DNA of 64,000 bases from Pardosa pseudoannulata (Eukaryota > Arthropoda > Arachnida > Araneae > Lycosidae): the NCBI GenBank assembly GCA_032207245.1, contig CM063502.1, positions 117,552,929-117,616,928 of the forward strand. The letters run 5' to 3'. Made by a program: the position numbers and the translations under genes. The notes under the pieces were generated by a model. The model made no database searches. It worked only from the letters and a program-made list of their open reading frames with translations, and was not told the origin of the DNA. Below are positions 13,701-62,487 of this stretch, one piece after another; position 1 is the stretch's first letter; each line of letters starts with the position of its first letter.

Positions 13701-15247
13701 TCTGTTACAAGCTGCTCTGAGATATCTCTAGCCAGTGTTAATTATCTTACCCATAAGGAAAAGGTTAAAAATAAAATTAATGTCACAGAATTAGTCAACA
13801 CTTTGTAAATAGAAACAAAGTGAATTCATAAAGCTGCAAATTGAAGGGAATAAATATAGCTAATATTTGGTAATAAAGTTGATTAAATATTTTTAAAGAA
13901 TGTATTTAAAAAGTCAAAAAAATTATATAACTAGTATGAAATTTTGTATCTCTCTAAAAGAAAAATTCAGATAACATCTAGAATTTTGAAAATTCAAACA
14001 AATTTTTAGAGCATATTAAATTGGTGCATTTTAATGCATATTAAAGGTTTGAAAAAGAATATATTAGTTAGATGCACAGTTTAAAAAAATATCTAGTAAC
14101 TTAAATTTTTTTCCATTTAAATTCCTTTTTAACATAAACAATTCATAGAATATTAAAAGTTCAAAATTTTTCAAAAACAGTATATATTTATATGAAGTAT
14201 AAACAATAAGCCCATTGAATTGCACAGCTGTCTATATAATTTTTATCATACACATTAAATGTCTCGAGATTTAAACAGAATTTTTAAAAGTAATCTCTTA
14301 ATATTTATTTAAAGTTATACATGATTAACAATTCCTTTCAACAAAATATAGAAATAAAAACTAATCTTAATTGCATCAAAATGCTAGTTTTACATACTTT
14401 CTACTTCATCATGTACTTGATATATTCTTAACATTCAAAACCATAACTGACCAATTCAAAAAATATGTAGCAAAATAAAAATTTCTGATAGATAGTAATC
14501 TTTTATACTTGGAATTTGATAAGCTATGGAAACTATATAAGGCAAAAAACCTTCATAAATACTTTTATTTCCACAACAATGAATGATGTGTTTTTATATG
14601 GCAAAAATGACGTGTGACTAAATTTAAGAATATGTGAAACAATAAAAATTGACGAAAATCAGAGGCATATACAATTTTTATTATAATTATTATTATTATT
14701 GTTGTTGTTGTTCAAGGAGGGGGCAAAACTCAAGTAGCTTCTCTAGAAAATGGATGTATTTAGCCAAGAGGCAAAAGAAAAGTTAAAAAATGCTTAGGTT
14801 AAAATTTAAGATAAAAACTTTAATCTAATAAACAACACATATGTATTGTACACCAAGACACACTGATGCATTAGTCACAAATTCATTTAAATCATCCTTA
14901 ATCCTAGCATATAAAATGTTAATTTCTCATTTTTAACAATAAAAATAACAGGAAGACCTGAGACAATTTAATACCCTCCTGAAATATGCCCCTGATCAAT
15001 AAATACATGGTAAGCTAATTTTACAGCATAAACCAATCACAATTCAGTGATACTTCCCCCAAACTCAGCAATACCTCACAATCATTGCTGGTTTTAATTA
15101 TTTCATAAACATTAGAATTAAGACCATAACACTAATTAAAATGAAGAATTGCATAAAAATTTTGAAAAAACGTTTAACGCAAAATAATTTAATTCACAGA
15201 GGCAATATGAAACGTACAACCAGTTCATAAAGCTGCTAAGTCACTTA
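10748..15247. other. Downstream flank of TTC38, possible 3' UTR
   Basis: This AT-rich stretch follows the stop codon of TTC38 in the direction of transcription, so some of it must be 3' UTR. Several minus-strand AATAAA signals are possible and none can be chosen from sequence. A small (ATT)n(GTT)n tract lies near 14680-14712. No other gene is seen; the frame at 11345-11581 has no family resemblance. Confidence 0.5.
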
Positions 15248-51981
<36,734 letters not shown>

Positions 51982-52889
51982 TTTTCAATCATATCTTGAT
52001 CCAACGTAAGAACATAAACAAAAAAGAGTTGTCGCAGGACAAAGAATAAAAATTTATGCAGGCAGATCAACTGCCAGAACTTTTTTTGTCGTCAGCAGAA
52101 TGAAAACATAACGAGAATCGACGGACACAGACCACCATAGATCCACGCCCACAAGAAAATCCAGTTGCCATATATTCAGCGTTAAATTCTTAAGCACACA
52201 TAAATGTGTGGGGAAAAAAAAGAATTTGGGATTCTTTTAGTTCCCCTTTTGTTCTTTTTCTAGTATTTATGGAATTCATATCAAATTATAACATTATTTT
52301 AAACCCTTTGTAAACACGTTTGCATTTTAATTTTTAAGATGACTTGGACAAATCTTGAAGGCAGGTGAAATAATAAACCTAGGGAACATAAAGTTCCTCA
52401 AATATGTCAATGTGTTTAAATCATATTTTAAGGAAGGAAATGAATTTAGCAAAGCAAAGATGTATTCAAATAATCATATTTTAAGCTATTCAATAAAATT
52501 AACTCAAGGATTCTAAACTGCAACACTTTGTTGCAAAATGAAATGAGAGCCTTTCGAAAGAAACCCCTCATTAAACTTTTATTATTTTAGTGTTATTTTT
52601 TTATTATTTTACTCTTCCTCATAAAAAATTTTTGGGGCAAAACAGAAATCCATTCCTTTTCTTTCTCCTCGAAATTGGAATTTTATGCAATTTTAACCTA
52701 AAAGAGTTTTAGCGTGTTTTCCTAATTCTGTTACAACACTAATATTGAAGGCAGAGAGAAATTATACTGCCTTGCACTAAATAAATTCTAAATGACATAT
52801 AAAAACGCTAAAATTTTTTAAGTTTTAAAGTACTCCGTATATCTTTGAAATTATTTATCTAACCCTATTTAATGTTTATTCTCGTTAAG
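51982..52889 (-). promoter_or_regulatory. 5' flank of TTC38
   Basis: The promoter and 5' UTR of TTC38 should lie here, by position upstream of the start codon. I cannot identify a TATA box, initiator or transcription start with confidence. Confidence 0.35.
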
Positions 52890-52939
52890 TCTAGACTCTA
52901 ACCCATGGGAGGTATACCTCCCATGGGTTAGAATCTAGA
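52890..52939. repeat. Near-perfect palindrome, 23-bp arms
   Basis: Arms 52890-52912 and 52917-52939 are reverse complements with one mismatch, joined by TATA. The core contains AACCCATGGGAGG and its complement. The centre GGTATACC is itself symmetric, so nearly the whole 50 bp reads as a palindrome. Confidence 0.97.
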
Positions 52940-52962
52940 ATGTGTCTATGTAACCCCACTTC

Positions 52963-52980
52963 TAGAATGTATACATTCTA
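52963..52980. repeat. Perfect 18-bp palindrome
   Basis: TAGAATGTATACATTCTA reads the same on both strands. It lies 23 bp after the larger palindrome and shares the TCTAGAATGT block with its right edge. Confidence 0.97.
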
Positions 52981-53349
52981 TAAGTTTGTTTATAGATACA
53001 AATTTTTGAAACATGAATAGTTCTTGCAAATAAAAAGCAGTATAACAAAAAAAAGTATTTCTTATAAAATGTAAAATATATTAAATAATAAAAAGAGAGA
53101 CAAATAAAATCACCCTCCAATCCTCGTTATTCCTGAAATAATTAAATGATGTGATATTACAATGTTACAAAATTAATGTAGAGATTTTCCAGTCTTCCAT
53201 GAAACATATGAATAGGTATATTATTTTTGGTTAATTAAACAAACATATCGGTTTTTTTGTGGTTGTTTTCTTCAGAATTAAAGATTGTGAATTTTCCTAG
53301 CTTTTAGACATAAACAGTATAAATAAAAAACTAAAACTAAACTCCCAGG

Positions 53350-53530
53350 CGCTACAGCCCAACTAGGGGACCATAGCATACGGTGCCAATCTCCATTTTC
53401 GAGACCAAGGCCCTTGGAATGCAACCGTATGTCCCGGTTAGGTAGTCAACCTTATACAAAACCCCCAGTGTTTAATTTCCAAGCATGCTTGGTCCTCAGT
53501 TTGTCTACCCACTGAAGGGATAAAAGACTG
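53350..53530. repeat. GC-richer dispersed repeat copy
   Basis: Complex sequence in AT-rich surroundings. Its left part (GCTACAGCCCAACTAGGGGA) resembles 46940-46970 (CTACAGCCCAGCCAATGGAA), pointing to a dispersed family. No coding match. Boundaries are approximate. Confidence 0.5.
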
Positions 53531-53734
53531 AAACATTATAAATATGAACTGCAAATTTTAAGCTAAAAAAATCGATGTGTATAAATTTCAATTCCCAAAT
53601 TGCTACAACGGGCCCTGAAAATGTAGTAATAAACTGTGCTAGGTGTACGCTTTGAGGCACCATACACTGAGTATGGTTTCTCAAAAAACTACCATTCCTC
53701 TACTCAGATTAAATATTATACAGATCATCTATTA

Positions 53735-55015
53735 ACAGTTGGGCTGAAAAGTTCGTAGGCTGACACATGGCGCTACTAGTATTAAATCCATATAAGTTTT
53801 AGTTTGCCCTAACCTTCGAAAGACACGTGTATAAATTTGACAGCTGTCGGGCTATTAGTTTGTGAGATATAGTATTTTGAGTGAAACAACTTTTGTTAGT
53901 TTGAAAACAATGGATAAAAAGGAATTTCGTCTGTTAGTAAAGCATTGCTTTTTAGCGAAAAAGGGTAGTGTTGAAGCCAGCGCTTGGATTGGTAAACATT
54001 ATTTGGACTCTGCACCAAGAAAATCAATCGTTGAGAAGTGGTTTGGTAAGTTTAAACGAAATGAGCACAGAGGATGATGTACGCAGTGGACGCCCCAAAA
54101 AGGCTGTTACCGAATAAAACATAAAAAAATACACAAAATAATTTTGGTTGACCGTAAAGTGAAGTTGATAGAGATATCTGATACTCTAAACATATCAAAG
54201 GAACGTGTTGGACATATCTTGAATGAATATTTGGGTATGCGAAAGGTCTGTGCAAAGTGGGTACCGCGCGAGTTCAAAATCGACCAAATTCAACAATGAA
54301 CTAATGATTCTGAGCTGTATTTGAAGCTATTTAATCGTAATAAACCCGAATTTAAGCGTCGATATGTGACAATGGATGAAACATGGTTCCATCATTTCAC
54401 ACCGGAGTCCAATCAACAGTCAGCCGAGTGGACTGCACGTGATGAACCAACTCCAAAGTGTGGAAAGACGCAACAGTCGGCTGGCGAGGTTATGGCATCA
54501 GTATTTTGAGATGCACATGGTATAATATTAATCGACAATCTTGAAAAGGGAAAAATCATCAACAGCGACTATTACATGGCATTATAGGAGCGTTTGAAGG
54601 ACGAAATCGAGAAAAAACGGTCCCATTTGAAGAAGAAGAAAGAGCTGTCTTATCAAGACAACACCCCGTGTCACGTGTCAAAAAAAAGAGGGCAAAATTA
54701 TAATAATTAGGCTTCCAATTGCTTCCTAATCCACAGTATTCTCCAGATCTGGCCCCCAGCAACTTTTTCCTGTTCTCAGACCTCAAGAGATTGCTCGCTG
54801 AAAAGAAATTTAACGCAAATGAAGAAGGAATCTCCGAAACTGAGGCCTATTTTGAGGCTAAAGAAAAATCGTACTATAAAAATGGTTTCTAAAAATTGTA
54901 TGACCGCTATAATCATTGTATCGCATTGAAGGCAACTATATTGATTAATAAAATTAAATTTTATCAAAAGAATGTTTTTTTTTATGTTAGCCTACGAAAT
55001 TTTCATCCCAACTGT
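53735..55015 (+). mobile_element. Mariner transposon, complete ends, broken transposase
   Basis: A 1281-bp element flanked by TA (53733-53734, 55016-55017). Terminal repeats read ACAGTTGGGCTGAAAAGTTC on the left and ACAGTTGGGATGAAAATTTC in reverse complement on the right, and both continue GTAGGCT. Length, TA target site and transposase type fit the Mos1/mauritiana-like mariner group. Two or three differences between the ends suggest moderate age. Confidence 0.95.
53910..54892 (+). pseudogene. Mariner transposase pseudogene (DD34D)
   Basis: Starts MDKKEFRLLVKHCF with the N-terminal helix-turn-helix region. A frameshift near 54065 is followed by stops near 54115, 54298, 54508 and 54585. The catalytic aspartates are visible: D in VTMDETW (54375-54377), D in SYQDNTPCH (54657-54659) and D in QYSPDLAPS (54746-54748). 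Net indels between the last two shift the frame. The linker-region motif WVPREF is at about 54260. It cannot make an active enzyme; this is a genomic fossil of a cut-and-paste transposon. Confidence 0.93.
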
Positions 55016-55017
55016 TA

Positions 55018-58000
55018 TAAGCAGTTATACTTTCATAGAAATCACACAAGTTTCCTTTTTCTACTAAAGAACTATCTCTTCTAATTTTACTCCATAGAAT
55101 GAAGACGATACAGCCAAATGCTTAACAGAAGTACTGTATGGGCTGTTACATAACTCTGAATAACCCAAAAGGTCTTTTTAACAGATATATAAGAAAAAAC
55201 AAGAAAACTTGCCATCAGTTAATAAATTCCTTAATACATTCTGTGGTCATATTGTGTAAGCCCTATACTAATTATAAATTCATTAAAATATTTATTCTTA
55301 TTCAACATGGGCGAGAACTTTTGCCAAACATTCATTACGCATAACATATAACTGTTTAGTAGAAACCACATTTACTCCAACTCTGATAAACCAAAGAAAT
55401 AAATAAGATAATAAATCTACTTATATTTTATAAATGATTATATGTTTATACATAATATAACGTCATGCATCACTTTGTGCTAACTCGATTATCGTCGGTT
55501 TTTTCCCCGAAGCATTTACTAATTTTCGTCAATCACCTGGATTTCATCGGTGTACCTACGTGATCTCCCTAAAAATTTTGCGAAGCAAAAAGTGACCCAC
55601 GTGCTTTCTTCGGAAATTAAAAATATCTTCTTCATGTGCAGTAGACACTTTTGTGGAGTGAGGTATAAGGGTTAATAAAGCAAAATTCCCTAAAGAGAGC
55701 TGTTGCAGGACGTGTCTACAAATTATTTAATGATGATGTCTTTCCCTATTTTAGGCAAATTTTTAAGAGGTAGTAGAAACTGACGTTTTTTGACATCTTT
55801 TTTCTGCATCATGAGCCTAGTGATTCAAAAGCTAATCCTAGCGCAAAATACCAAGAAGGGATAAGGAAGTCTAAATAATGCCTTTATAAATAGTAAAGGT
55901 TCTTATTACGAGAGGGATTCCTCTTCCAAACAATATTAGCTTCACCCTTTTCTCCCCCTCCTCGCCGACTTTCATTCACTCACAAGAAAAAAATACCATA
56001 TTAAATTTTCTTCTATACATAAGTATTTTAAATTAATTTCTTATTATTTTTAGCCTCTGTAATGTGTGCTTTTTCATATGTATTTCAATTTCTCTAAGAA
56101 AAATTAATTTCATTTACATTGATTCAATTAATTTGCCCCATAAAGATAAAAGGATGCTATTTGTACCAAATGAATGAAAATTAAGTCGGGTTGTTTAAGA
56201 CATAAACAAAAGAATTATTGAACATTTGTACTACTAGTTGGCGTTGTCAGTTTTCTGACACTGAATTATGCAAAGCAGCAGACTATGTTTAAATCAGCAT
56301 CTGTAGGAGATATTGTGAAAGCTGTAACTAACGCCTAGAAATACTGTTTTCAGTGAAGAAAACCCTCTTAAACAAATCAGCAACATTGTGGGCATTTATT
56401 GCTACATGCGTGGTATGCGAGACGGAAAGAACCACTGACTTGTACTGCTACTTAAAATTGAAGACACCTACTTTACGGGACCAATGACACTCATCAATGA
56501 TGAAGCGTCCTTACCGTTTGGTGCTAAATGAGTAAAAACTTTGCAGCCGAAATAGAATACTTGTATGTTTGATCTTTGAAAGACATTAGGGTAATTGTCA
56601 ATTTCATCTGCTGCATTGGTAAAAATTATTACATCTCACAGGAATTTCATTGGGCTTTTATTATAATAGCAATTTTTGTTGTCGGGGCGACAACAAAAAT
56701 TGCTATTAAAATTCATCTAAATTCATCCATCTAAAAATTCATCTTTTTCGCCAGGGCGACGAAACTGCTAGAGCCGGCACTGTCAGGACACATGTTCTAA
56801 AATCGTGGTCTAAATCAGGCTTGAGTACGAAAAATAAACAGCTCAAGTCACATGGGACCCGAGATGGCATAGTGGTCGATGTGCAGGATAGGCCAGTTGC
56901 CCGGGCTTACTGAGCAATGAGTGAGCCTAAGTATGCAGTCGTGGCTCAATTACAAGAAAGCAGCAAGTCCAACAGGGAACTTCAAGTTTATTTGAGACTG
57001 AGAAAAGAAATGTTTCTGCGACGACAGAAGAGCAATTAATGATACATGAAAACACTTTTCTATTACAAAGTTGGCCCCACAGGGAGAGATGAGACAAATT
57101 CTTTTCCGAGAAAGAGCAGCTTAGTCAGCGATATTAACCGTCAGAAAGGAACTTAGATCATTGGAAAAGTGAATCATTTGATTGAGGCAGCTGGAAAATG
57201 TGGCGAGTAGACAGAAAAATTAGCATTTATTTCAGAGTTAGCTTTGGGAGACTGGTTTGAAAGGATTTAAGTAGCGAGCACTCCTTTTGATTCTGAGATT
57301 TTGTGGCTGGAAAAATAGATATGCAAGAATGAGAATGGGAAGAGGAGAATTTTTAGGAGATATTTTAAGAATAATAATTTTTATATATTACATATACATT
57401 AAATAAAATTCGTAGAAATAAACCGTGAAAATTAAAATAGTACCCATATTTTAAGAAACGATAATTATCAAAACTTACTTTAACTTCATTTGCAAATTTC
57501 AACGAATGGGTTTTACTATTAAATTTGAATGTGGCCTATAAGGAACTTTCACCCCAAAATTTAATTCCAAAAAATTTTAACTTTATTTCTTGTATATGAG
57601 GTCGATTTTTGGATTTTTTTTCAGGTAAAAATGTCAATAAAATCACCATTAAAATCGTGGAACAATTGAAATTTCCACAATATTGAAACCGAATTACCCG
57701 GCCCTTATTTTATCGCTTCCTAAAGCTTGCCAATACGCATAAGCAACAGATGCTAGCAGTAGATGGGTTCCAGTATGTAGGAGGATGGATGGGAGGGGTG
57801 AAAAGGAAGTTTATAAACAAGTGTGTATTTCAGTAAGCTGTCTGCTCTTCCTCCCTACGCTTCCAAGCAAACACCATTACATATGTGCAGCCGATGTTAC
57901 CAGTGTGTGAGAGCTTAAGTCGCAACGAAGAGATGGGGTTACGAAATAAAGCAAAATAAATAAATAAAATGATAACGTTTGTCACACATTGTTCAAGGTC

Positions 58001-58067
58001 ACACAGGGAAGCAGTGTTTCCACAGCTTCCAATAACGCTTAGCCTCTTCATGGCTGATTTGTTGCTT
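55018..58067. other. Transposon-rich flank, partly unclassified
   Basis: Holds a perfect hairpin (56664-56708). A hAT-like end near 56762-56782 reads CAGTGCCGGCTCTAGCAG in reverse complement. No host exon is recognised. The minus frame at 57830-58051 has no family match. Confidence 0.5.
56664..56708. repeat. 21-bp perfect hairpin with GGG loop
   Basis: Arms 56664-56684 and 56688-56708 are exact complements, with AGCAATTTTTGTTGTCG on the left. Directly to the right, ATTCATC units recur (56710-56745), followed by CGCCAGGGCGACG. Confidence 0.92.
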
Positions 58068-58228
58068 TGGAGCGCTACAGTATACCGTTTTGCTACACGA
58101 GGACTAATGAGACCGGGAACTAATACCTAAAGCCTATTCCAAACGGCTACGAACATCCATGTTAGTAATGGGATTCGAACCCACGAACCCTGAAGAGCGC
58201 CCAATACATTGGGCCATTATTCGTCGAA
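58068..58228 (-). mobile_element. tRNA-derived SINE
   Basis: Reverse orientation: TTTGGAGCGCTACAGTATAC, CTACACGAGGACTAATGAGA, GGCTACGAACATCCATG, and the B-box complement GGGATTCGAACCC. It lacks the repeated CCAAA tail, so the tail end is truncated. Confidence 0.88.
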
Positions 58229-58500
58229 TGTGCAGGATAAATCTGTTGGTTTGGATGGGAGGTTTGGAAAGAGAGAGGTACGGAAAGATGAGCCCATATC
58301 TCCCTACCTGAAGATGAGAATAATAAAAATTGACGAAATTGAAGAATTTCCAGTTGGGTGATTATTTTACTTCACTAAGACATGCTTTCTTTTTTTAATA
58401 AACTTTAAAAATCTCAAACGTATTCTAAAACTTTAAAATCATATTTTCCATTTTCATGCCTTTGGTATCATATTAGTGGTTTCAAAATGTTTTAAGTTTA

Positions 58501-59186
58501 CAGGGCCGTCTAAAGCCTAGGTCAGGTCCTTAGGCGATAGGCAAGGTAGGTGACTGCCTAGTGAGGAAAAATTTATGAGAGGCAAAACCGTCTTATTTAA
58601 AACGCAGAAATAAGTAAATAAATAAATAGACAAAAATGAACACTGCCCACAAATATACATTTCAATTATTTGAATCTAGAAAAACGACTGATAAAATGAA
58701 GCATAGTAGGAATTGATGGCTTATGGGTATTTCTATAACGAAGGTCCTAGTTTTAGCTTTCTGTCGTTCGGTAATTAGAAATTCAAATTTTATTTTTCAG
58801 TAAAACAATTTCCCATAAATCTGGAGCCAAACGATGGCCGAATGGTTAGGGTGCTGGCCTTCGGAACCGGAGTTCGTGGGTTCAAATCCCACTATGGCAT
58901 GGATGTTCGTAGCCGTTCGGAATCGGCTTTAAGCAGTAGGTCCCGGTCTCATTAGCCCTCGTGTTGCAAAAAGTAGACCGTAGCACTCCAAAACCAAACC
59001 AAACCAAACCCATAAATCTGTACCAGTATTGTTGTCTTAATACAATTTTAAGTCATTTTTCTGGTTGATTGGTTCTTAATTAAAGTTTTTGTTTTCTAAA
59101 ACATTTAAAATGTTTTTTAAATTTTAGGTGGGGGCATGTAGAGTTTCCTTAAGAAAGCAAAAACGCAAAGGCCAGTCCTGTACATG
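58501..59186. mobile_element. Possible hAT-like element hosting a SINE
   Basis: The left edge CAGGGCCGTCTAAAGCC and the right edge, in reverse complement CAGGACTGGCCTTTGCG, could be a diverged hAT terminal pair enclosing the SINE at 58824-59008. No 8-bp target duplication matches, so the right edge is uncertain. Confidence 0.35.
58824..59008 (+). mobile_element. Full-length tRNA-derived SINE with target duplications
   Basis: A 185-bp SINE. Its head folds from a tRNA-like sequence, with A-box-like TGGCCGAATGG (58835-58845) and B-box GGTTCAAATCC (58879-58889). The body has CATGGATGTTCGTAGCCGTT, and it ends in a CCAAA/AACCA repeat. It is flanked by an exact 12-bp duplication, CCCATAAATCTG (58812-58823 and 59009-59020). 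This is the best copy of the family seen at 6012, 30355/30913, 43595, 45611, 46620 and 58068. It is not a tRNA gene: the tRNA-like part continues directly into a SINE body. Confidence 0.95.
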
Positions 59187-59383
59187 CATTACTTTTCTTT
59201 CTGTTTCCCCCAATTGTTTTGGACATTATTCATTAATGAGCTGAGTATTTTTTAAACATAATATATTTTGTCGTTTAGAGAGGGTTTGATGCAGCGAAAC
59301 GCACAAACACACAAATGCTTAAACATTGTGGAAAATGAAATAATTGTTTTATATAATTAAATATTGTATTGTCGTAACATAAG

Positions 59384-59815
59384 TGCGTAGCCAGTAGGGG
59401 TGGGGGTATTTGAGCCCCCCGGTCTCGAAATTCTGGAGTATTGCATTTTAATATTGAAATAAAAACACATTTTCAAATATAATTTTTTAAAACTGAATGC
59501 TTAACTAAAATTAGTTTTTAAATAAAAATTAAATTTTTAAAAAATTGCTATCTACTTTTTAAATTTTAATATTTTTGCTCAAAATTGTGTTACTGAAACA
59601 TATATTGCTCATATAAACATATATAGATTGTGCATAGACTTTTACATGTATAGAGTATTAAATTTTATTTAAATTTTTGGTGCAGTCAGTATTAAATTAT
59701 ATATAATTATTTTACTAAATTTTATGCTTTGCAGTTACAAAATAGTGTAATATCTATAGGAGGGGAATTCAGTCTAATTTGAGCTCCCCCCCCCAACTAA
59801 ATCCTAGTTAAGAAT
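59384..59815. mobile_element. Possible MITE with G-rich ends
   Basis: The left part (GTAGCCAGTAGGGGTGGGGG, then TTTGAGCCCCCC) and the right part, in reverse complement (TTAACTAGGATTTAGTTGGG, then GAGCTCAAATTAG), look like a decayed inverted pair. Family unknown. Confidence 0.35.
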
Positions 59816-60232
59816 CTGATACTCACTCTCTTTTCTATATAAAGGCTATATATATAATGAATAAAATTTAAATTATTGGTTAATATCTAAGTGCAACAAT
59901 TTAAAGAAATGATGTTGGAGATTCCTTTTTATGAAAATTTTTGTATATTTGTAAATTTGTAATTTGTAAAAAACTTTTGTTTAAACAAAAGTTTTTTTCT
60001 TGCAAATTTTTGTGTCATGTATTTCATGTAACAGAATTATTTATTCTCATTATAAGAATACAGTTAAAAGTTTAACCTGTGAATCTCGAAACCAGGGCCG
60101 TAACAAGGTCTTTTATCGTCCGTTCCAAACAACTAGCCTGCGCCCCTGCTACCAAATATAGTGAGAAAATATATAAATTTGTTTTTTTTTTTTCTATATC
60201 ATATATTCCGAAGGAACTCACAATTCTTTTAA

Positions 60233-60867
60233 CCCTCCGAGTGGAACACACCGATTAAAAAAAGTATCCAAAAAATACGCTAAAGGTTTATTGTTTCAAT
60301 GGCCAAAGCTTTCTATGATTTTTTACTTCACCCTTTGTCGACTAGAAAGGAATATGGGAAACCCACCTTCGTTACTGTCCCTTTACTTCCGGTTATAAAT
60401 AGATATATAAATAGATATTATAGATTGCTAATTTTTAATACACATAAAGCTCGTTAAATCTCGAAGATCATCCATAAGAAATAATGGATTCTAAAAGTAC
60501 AAATACAAATATTCTTTAAGAAAATTATTTATATTTTTTTACGAAAGTTATCCAAGATATTTAAGTGGTTCAATTAGAGATATATCTATTACCGCAAACT
60601 AAATACTTCGAAATAGAGATTTACAAAGCCATGAAAAGGTATCAGCGTCTTTGTGCCTCAGGGAGTAGGGGTGCATTCCTCAATAAATGTCAGTCAAAGA
60701 GGGATGCAATTTCTAAACAATAGACCTGACCCTTCTACCTCAAACACTGGCAGAAATGTACATTACATGTATTTTCGGAACGTTTTTGGAGGTCGAAAAT
60801 TTTACGTGACAACCGCTTTGAAGATTCATCGGTTTGACGAAATTGTACGTGCGAACCGCTTAGAGGG
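60233..60867. mobile_element. piggyBac-like MITE, 635 bp, TTAA target site
   Basis: Starts CCCTCCGAGTGGAACACAC and in reverse complement from the right CCCTCTAAGCGGTTCGCAC, each preceded by TTAA (60229-60232, 60868-60871). These are the marks of a piggyBac-type transposon. No transposase domain is recognised; the 72-codon frame at 60653-60871 lies inside and runs through the right end. Confidence 0.8.
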
Positions 60868-61360
60868 TTAAGTCTTAAAATATTCCTAGTATATTAATTT
60901 TAAATTTTTTCTCCTATTTTTATTTTATTAATACTTAAAAATTTTTTTAAACTTTTTGGAGGTATTATTTTTTTGATGAACTGAATAGTTTATTTGAAGG
61001 GATTATTTTTTTTTTATTTGGACATTGAATTTTCATGAAAAAATTGGTGAATACCTAAATTTAATTTAGTTTTGATAACCGGAATAAAATAAAAATTTAA
61101 TACGAGTAACCAGATTTATAATAAGGCTCATTAGTAGTGTTTGGTAAACATTTTGTAAGAATCCATAATAAGTTTAGTTTCCCAGAGCATTAAAAAAAGT
61201 AAGAAAATTCAAAAAAAGAATAATTTTTAAATACATTGGATTTCATAATAAAATAAGTTACTTTTCAACTTGAGAAATAGGGAAATTACTTCTACTCGAA
61301 GGAATCGACCTCTTTCGGACCCCATTTTCCTCACGATGCGGCTCCCCTATCACTGATGTT

Positions 61361-61897
61361 CAGGGCCTGATTTCTGACAGGGAAAACGGGGCAAACACCC
61401 GAGCCCCCAGTCAAAAGGGGGGCCCTAGATCAAATGCCATTTCAAGTTAAAAATATGATGCGTATGTCTAAAATTCACTTTAAATTATCGATAATTTCTT
61501 CTTTTAGTTTTTGACTTATTCAGTATTCTTAGAGAGCTTGTTCACAATTGTAAGTGCTGACAAAAAATGTAGAACACTCAGCTACATTCTGTTTTAGGTA
61601 GGAAAATTCCACGGGTGAGGACTTACAAAATTCTAATATACGCTTTACCTTTCAGGATTTTTTTTTTGTAACTTTTTTTTTATAATTTTACTTATTTCAT
61701 AATTTTTCACTTTAATTTAAACTAATCTTATTTTACTAACTACATTGGTAAGTTAACTTTAAAGGTTCTGCAGGTCAAAACTGGTCCACAGAGCCATAGT
61801 TTATGCATCACTACATATATCAATCATCCCGTAGCAGAGTGAGGGGGGCAGATGAATGGGTTAGCCCTGGGCCCCCATTTCTGTAAGTCGGGCCCTG
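61361..61897. mobile_element. hAT-type MITE, 537 bp, near-perfect 8-bp TSD
   Basis: Ends CAGGGCCTGATTTCTGACAG and in reverse complement CAGGGCCCGACTTACAGAAA, a typical hAT CAGGGCC terminus. Flanking 8-mers CTGATGTT (61353-61360) and CTGATGTG (61898-61905) match at seven of eight positions. No transposase inside. Confidence 0.85.
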
Positions 61898-62392
61898 CTG
61901 ATGTGGCCGTGGCAAATGCCACCTTTGCCAAGTCCTGGTTAACCCTTTAAAGGTCACGAAAATAAATTCATGGGAATTTAATGTAATTTGTTTATAAATG
62001 TTATCTATAAGCCTTGTATATGTAAAATATATAAGTTTTCTTTACATTCCTTAGAAGGGTTTGCGTTAGAGGATACCAAATTAGGGTTTGAGAAGTGGTT
62101 TAACTGACTAACCCCTACCCTTGTACAGCTTGAACATTATGCCTTTTTAAAAGTTTAACTATACTGGAAGAACAATAAATGATAATCCTTAAACTGGTAT
62201 AATAAATAAATAGCTTAACAACTTAAAAGTGTTCTTTGTACAGATACTTTTATTTGAGGTCATAAGTAAGATAAATTGAAACTGACTTCTCAAGTACAGA
62301 AAGTTTAAATACATATATTTCAATAGAAAAAGAAATAAATAAGTTAAACGTAGAACTATCATCTGTTATATATTTAAAATATCAAAAATATA

Positions 62393-62395
<3 letters not shown>

Positions 62396-62431
<36 letters not shown>

Positions 62432-62446
62432 TATACATATATATAC

Positions 62447-62481
<35 letters not shown>

Positions 62482-62487
62482 CATATA
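62396..62487. repeat. (TA)n microsatellite with CATA interruptions
   Basis: TA tract punctuated at near-regular intervals by ACAT units. The Ty3-type LTR begins immediately at its right end. Confidence 0.95.

Noticed and set aside
58826..58898. A possible tRNA gene with good A and B boxes
   Set aside because: It is the head of a SINE: it runs into a shared body and CCAAA tail and is bounded by a 12-bp target duplication.
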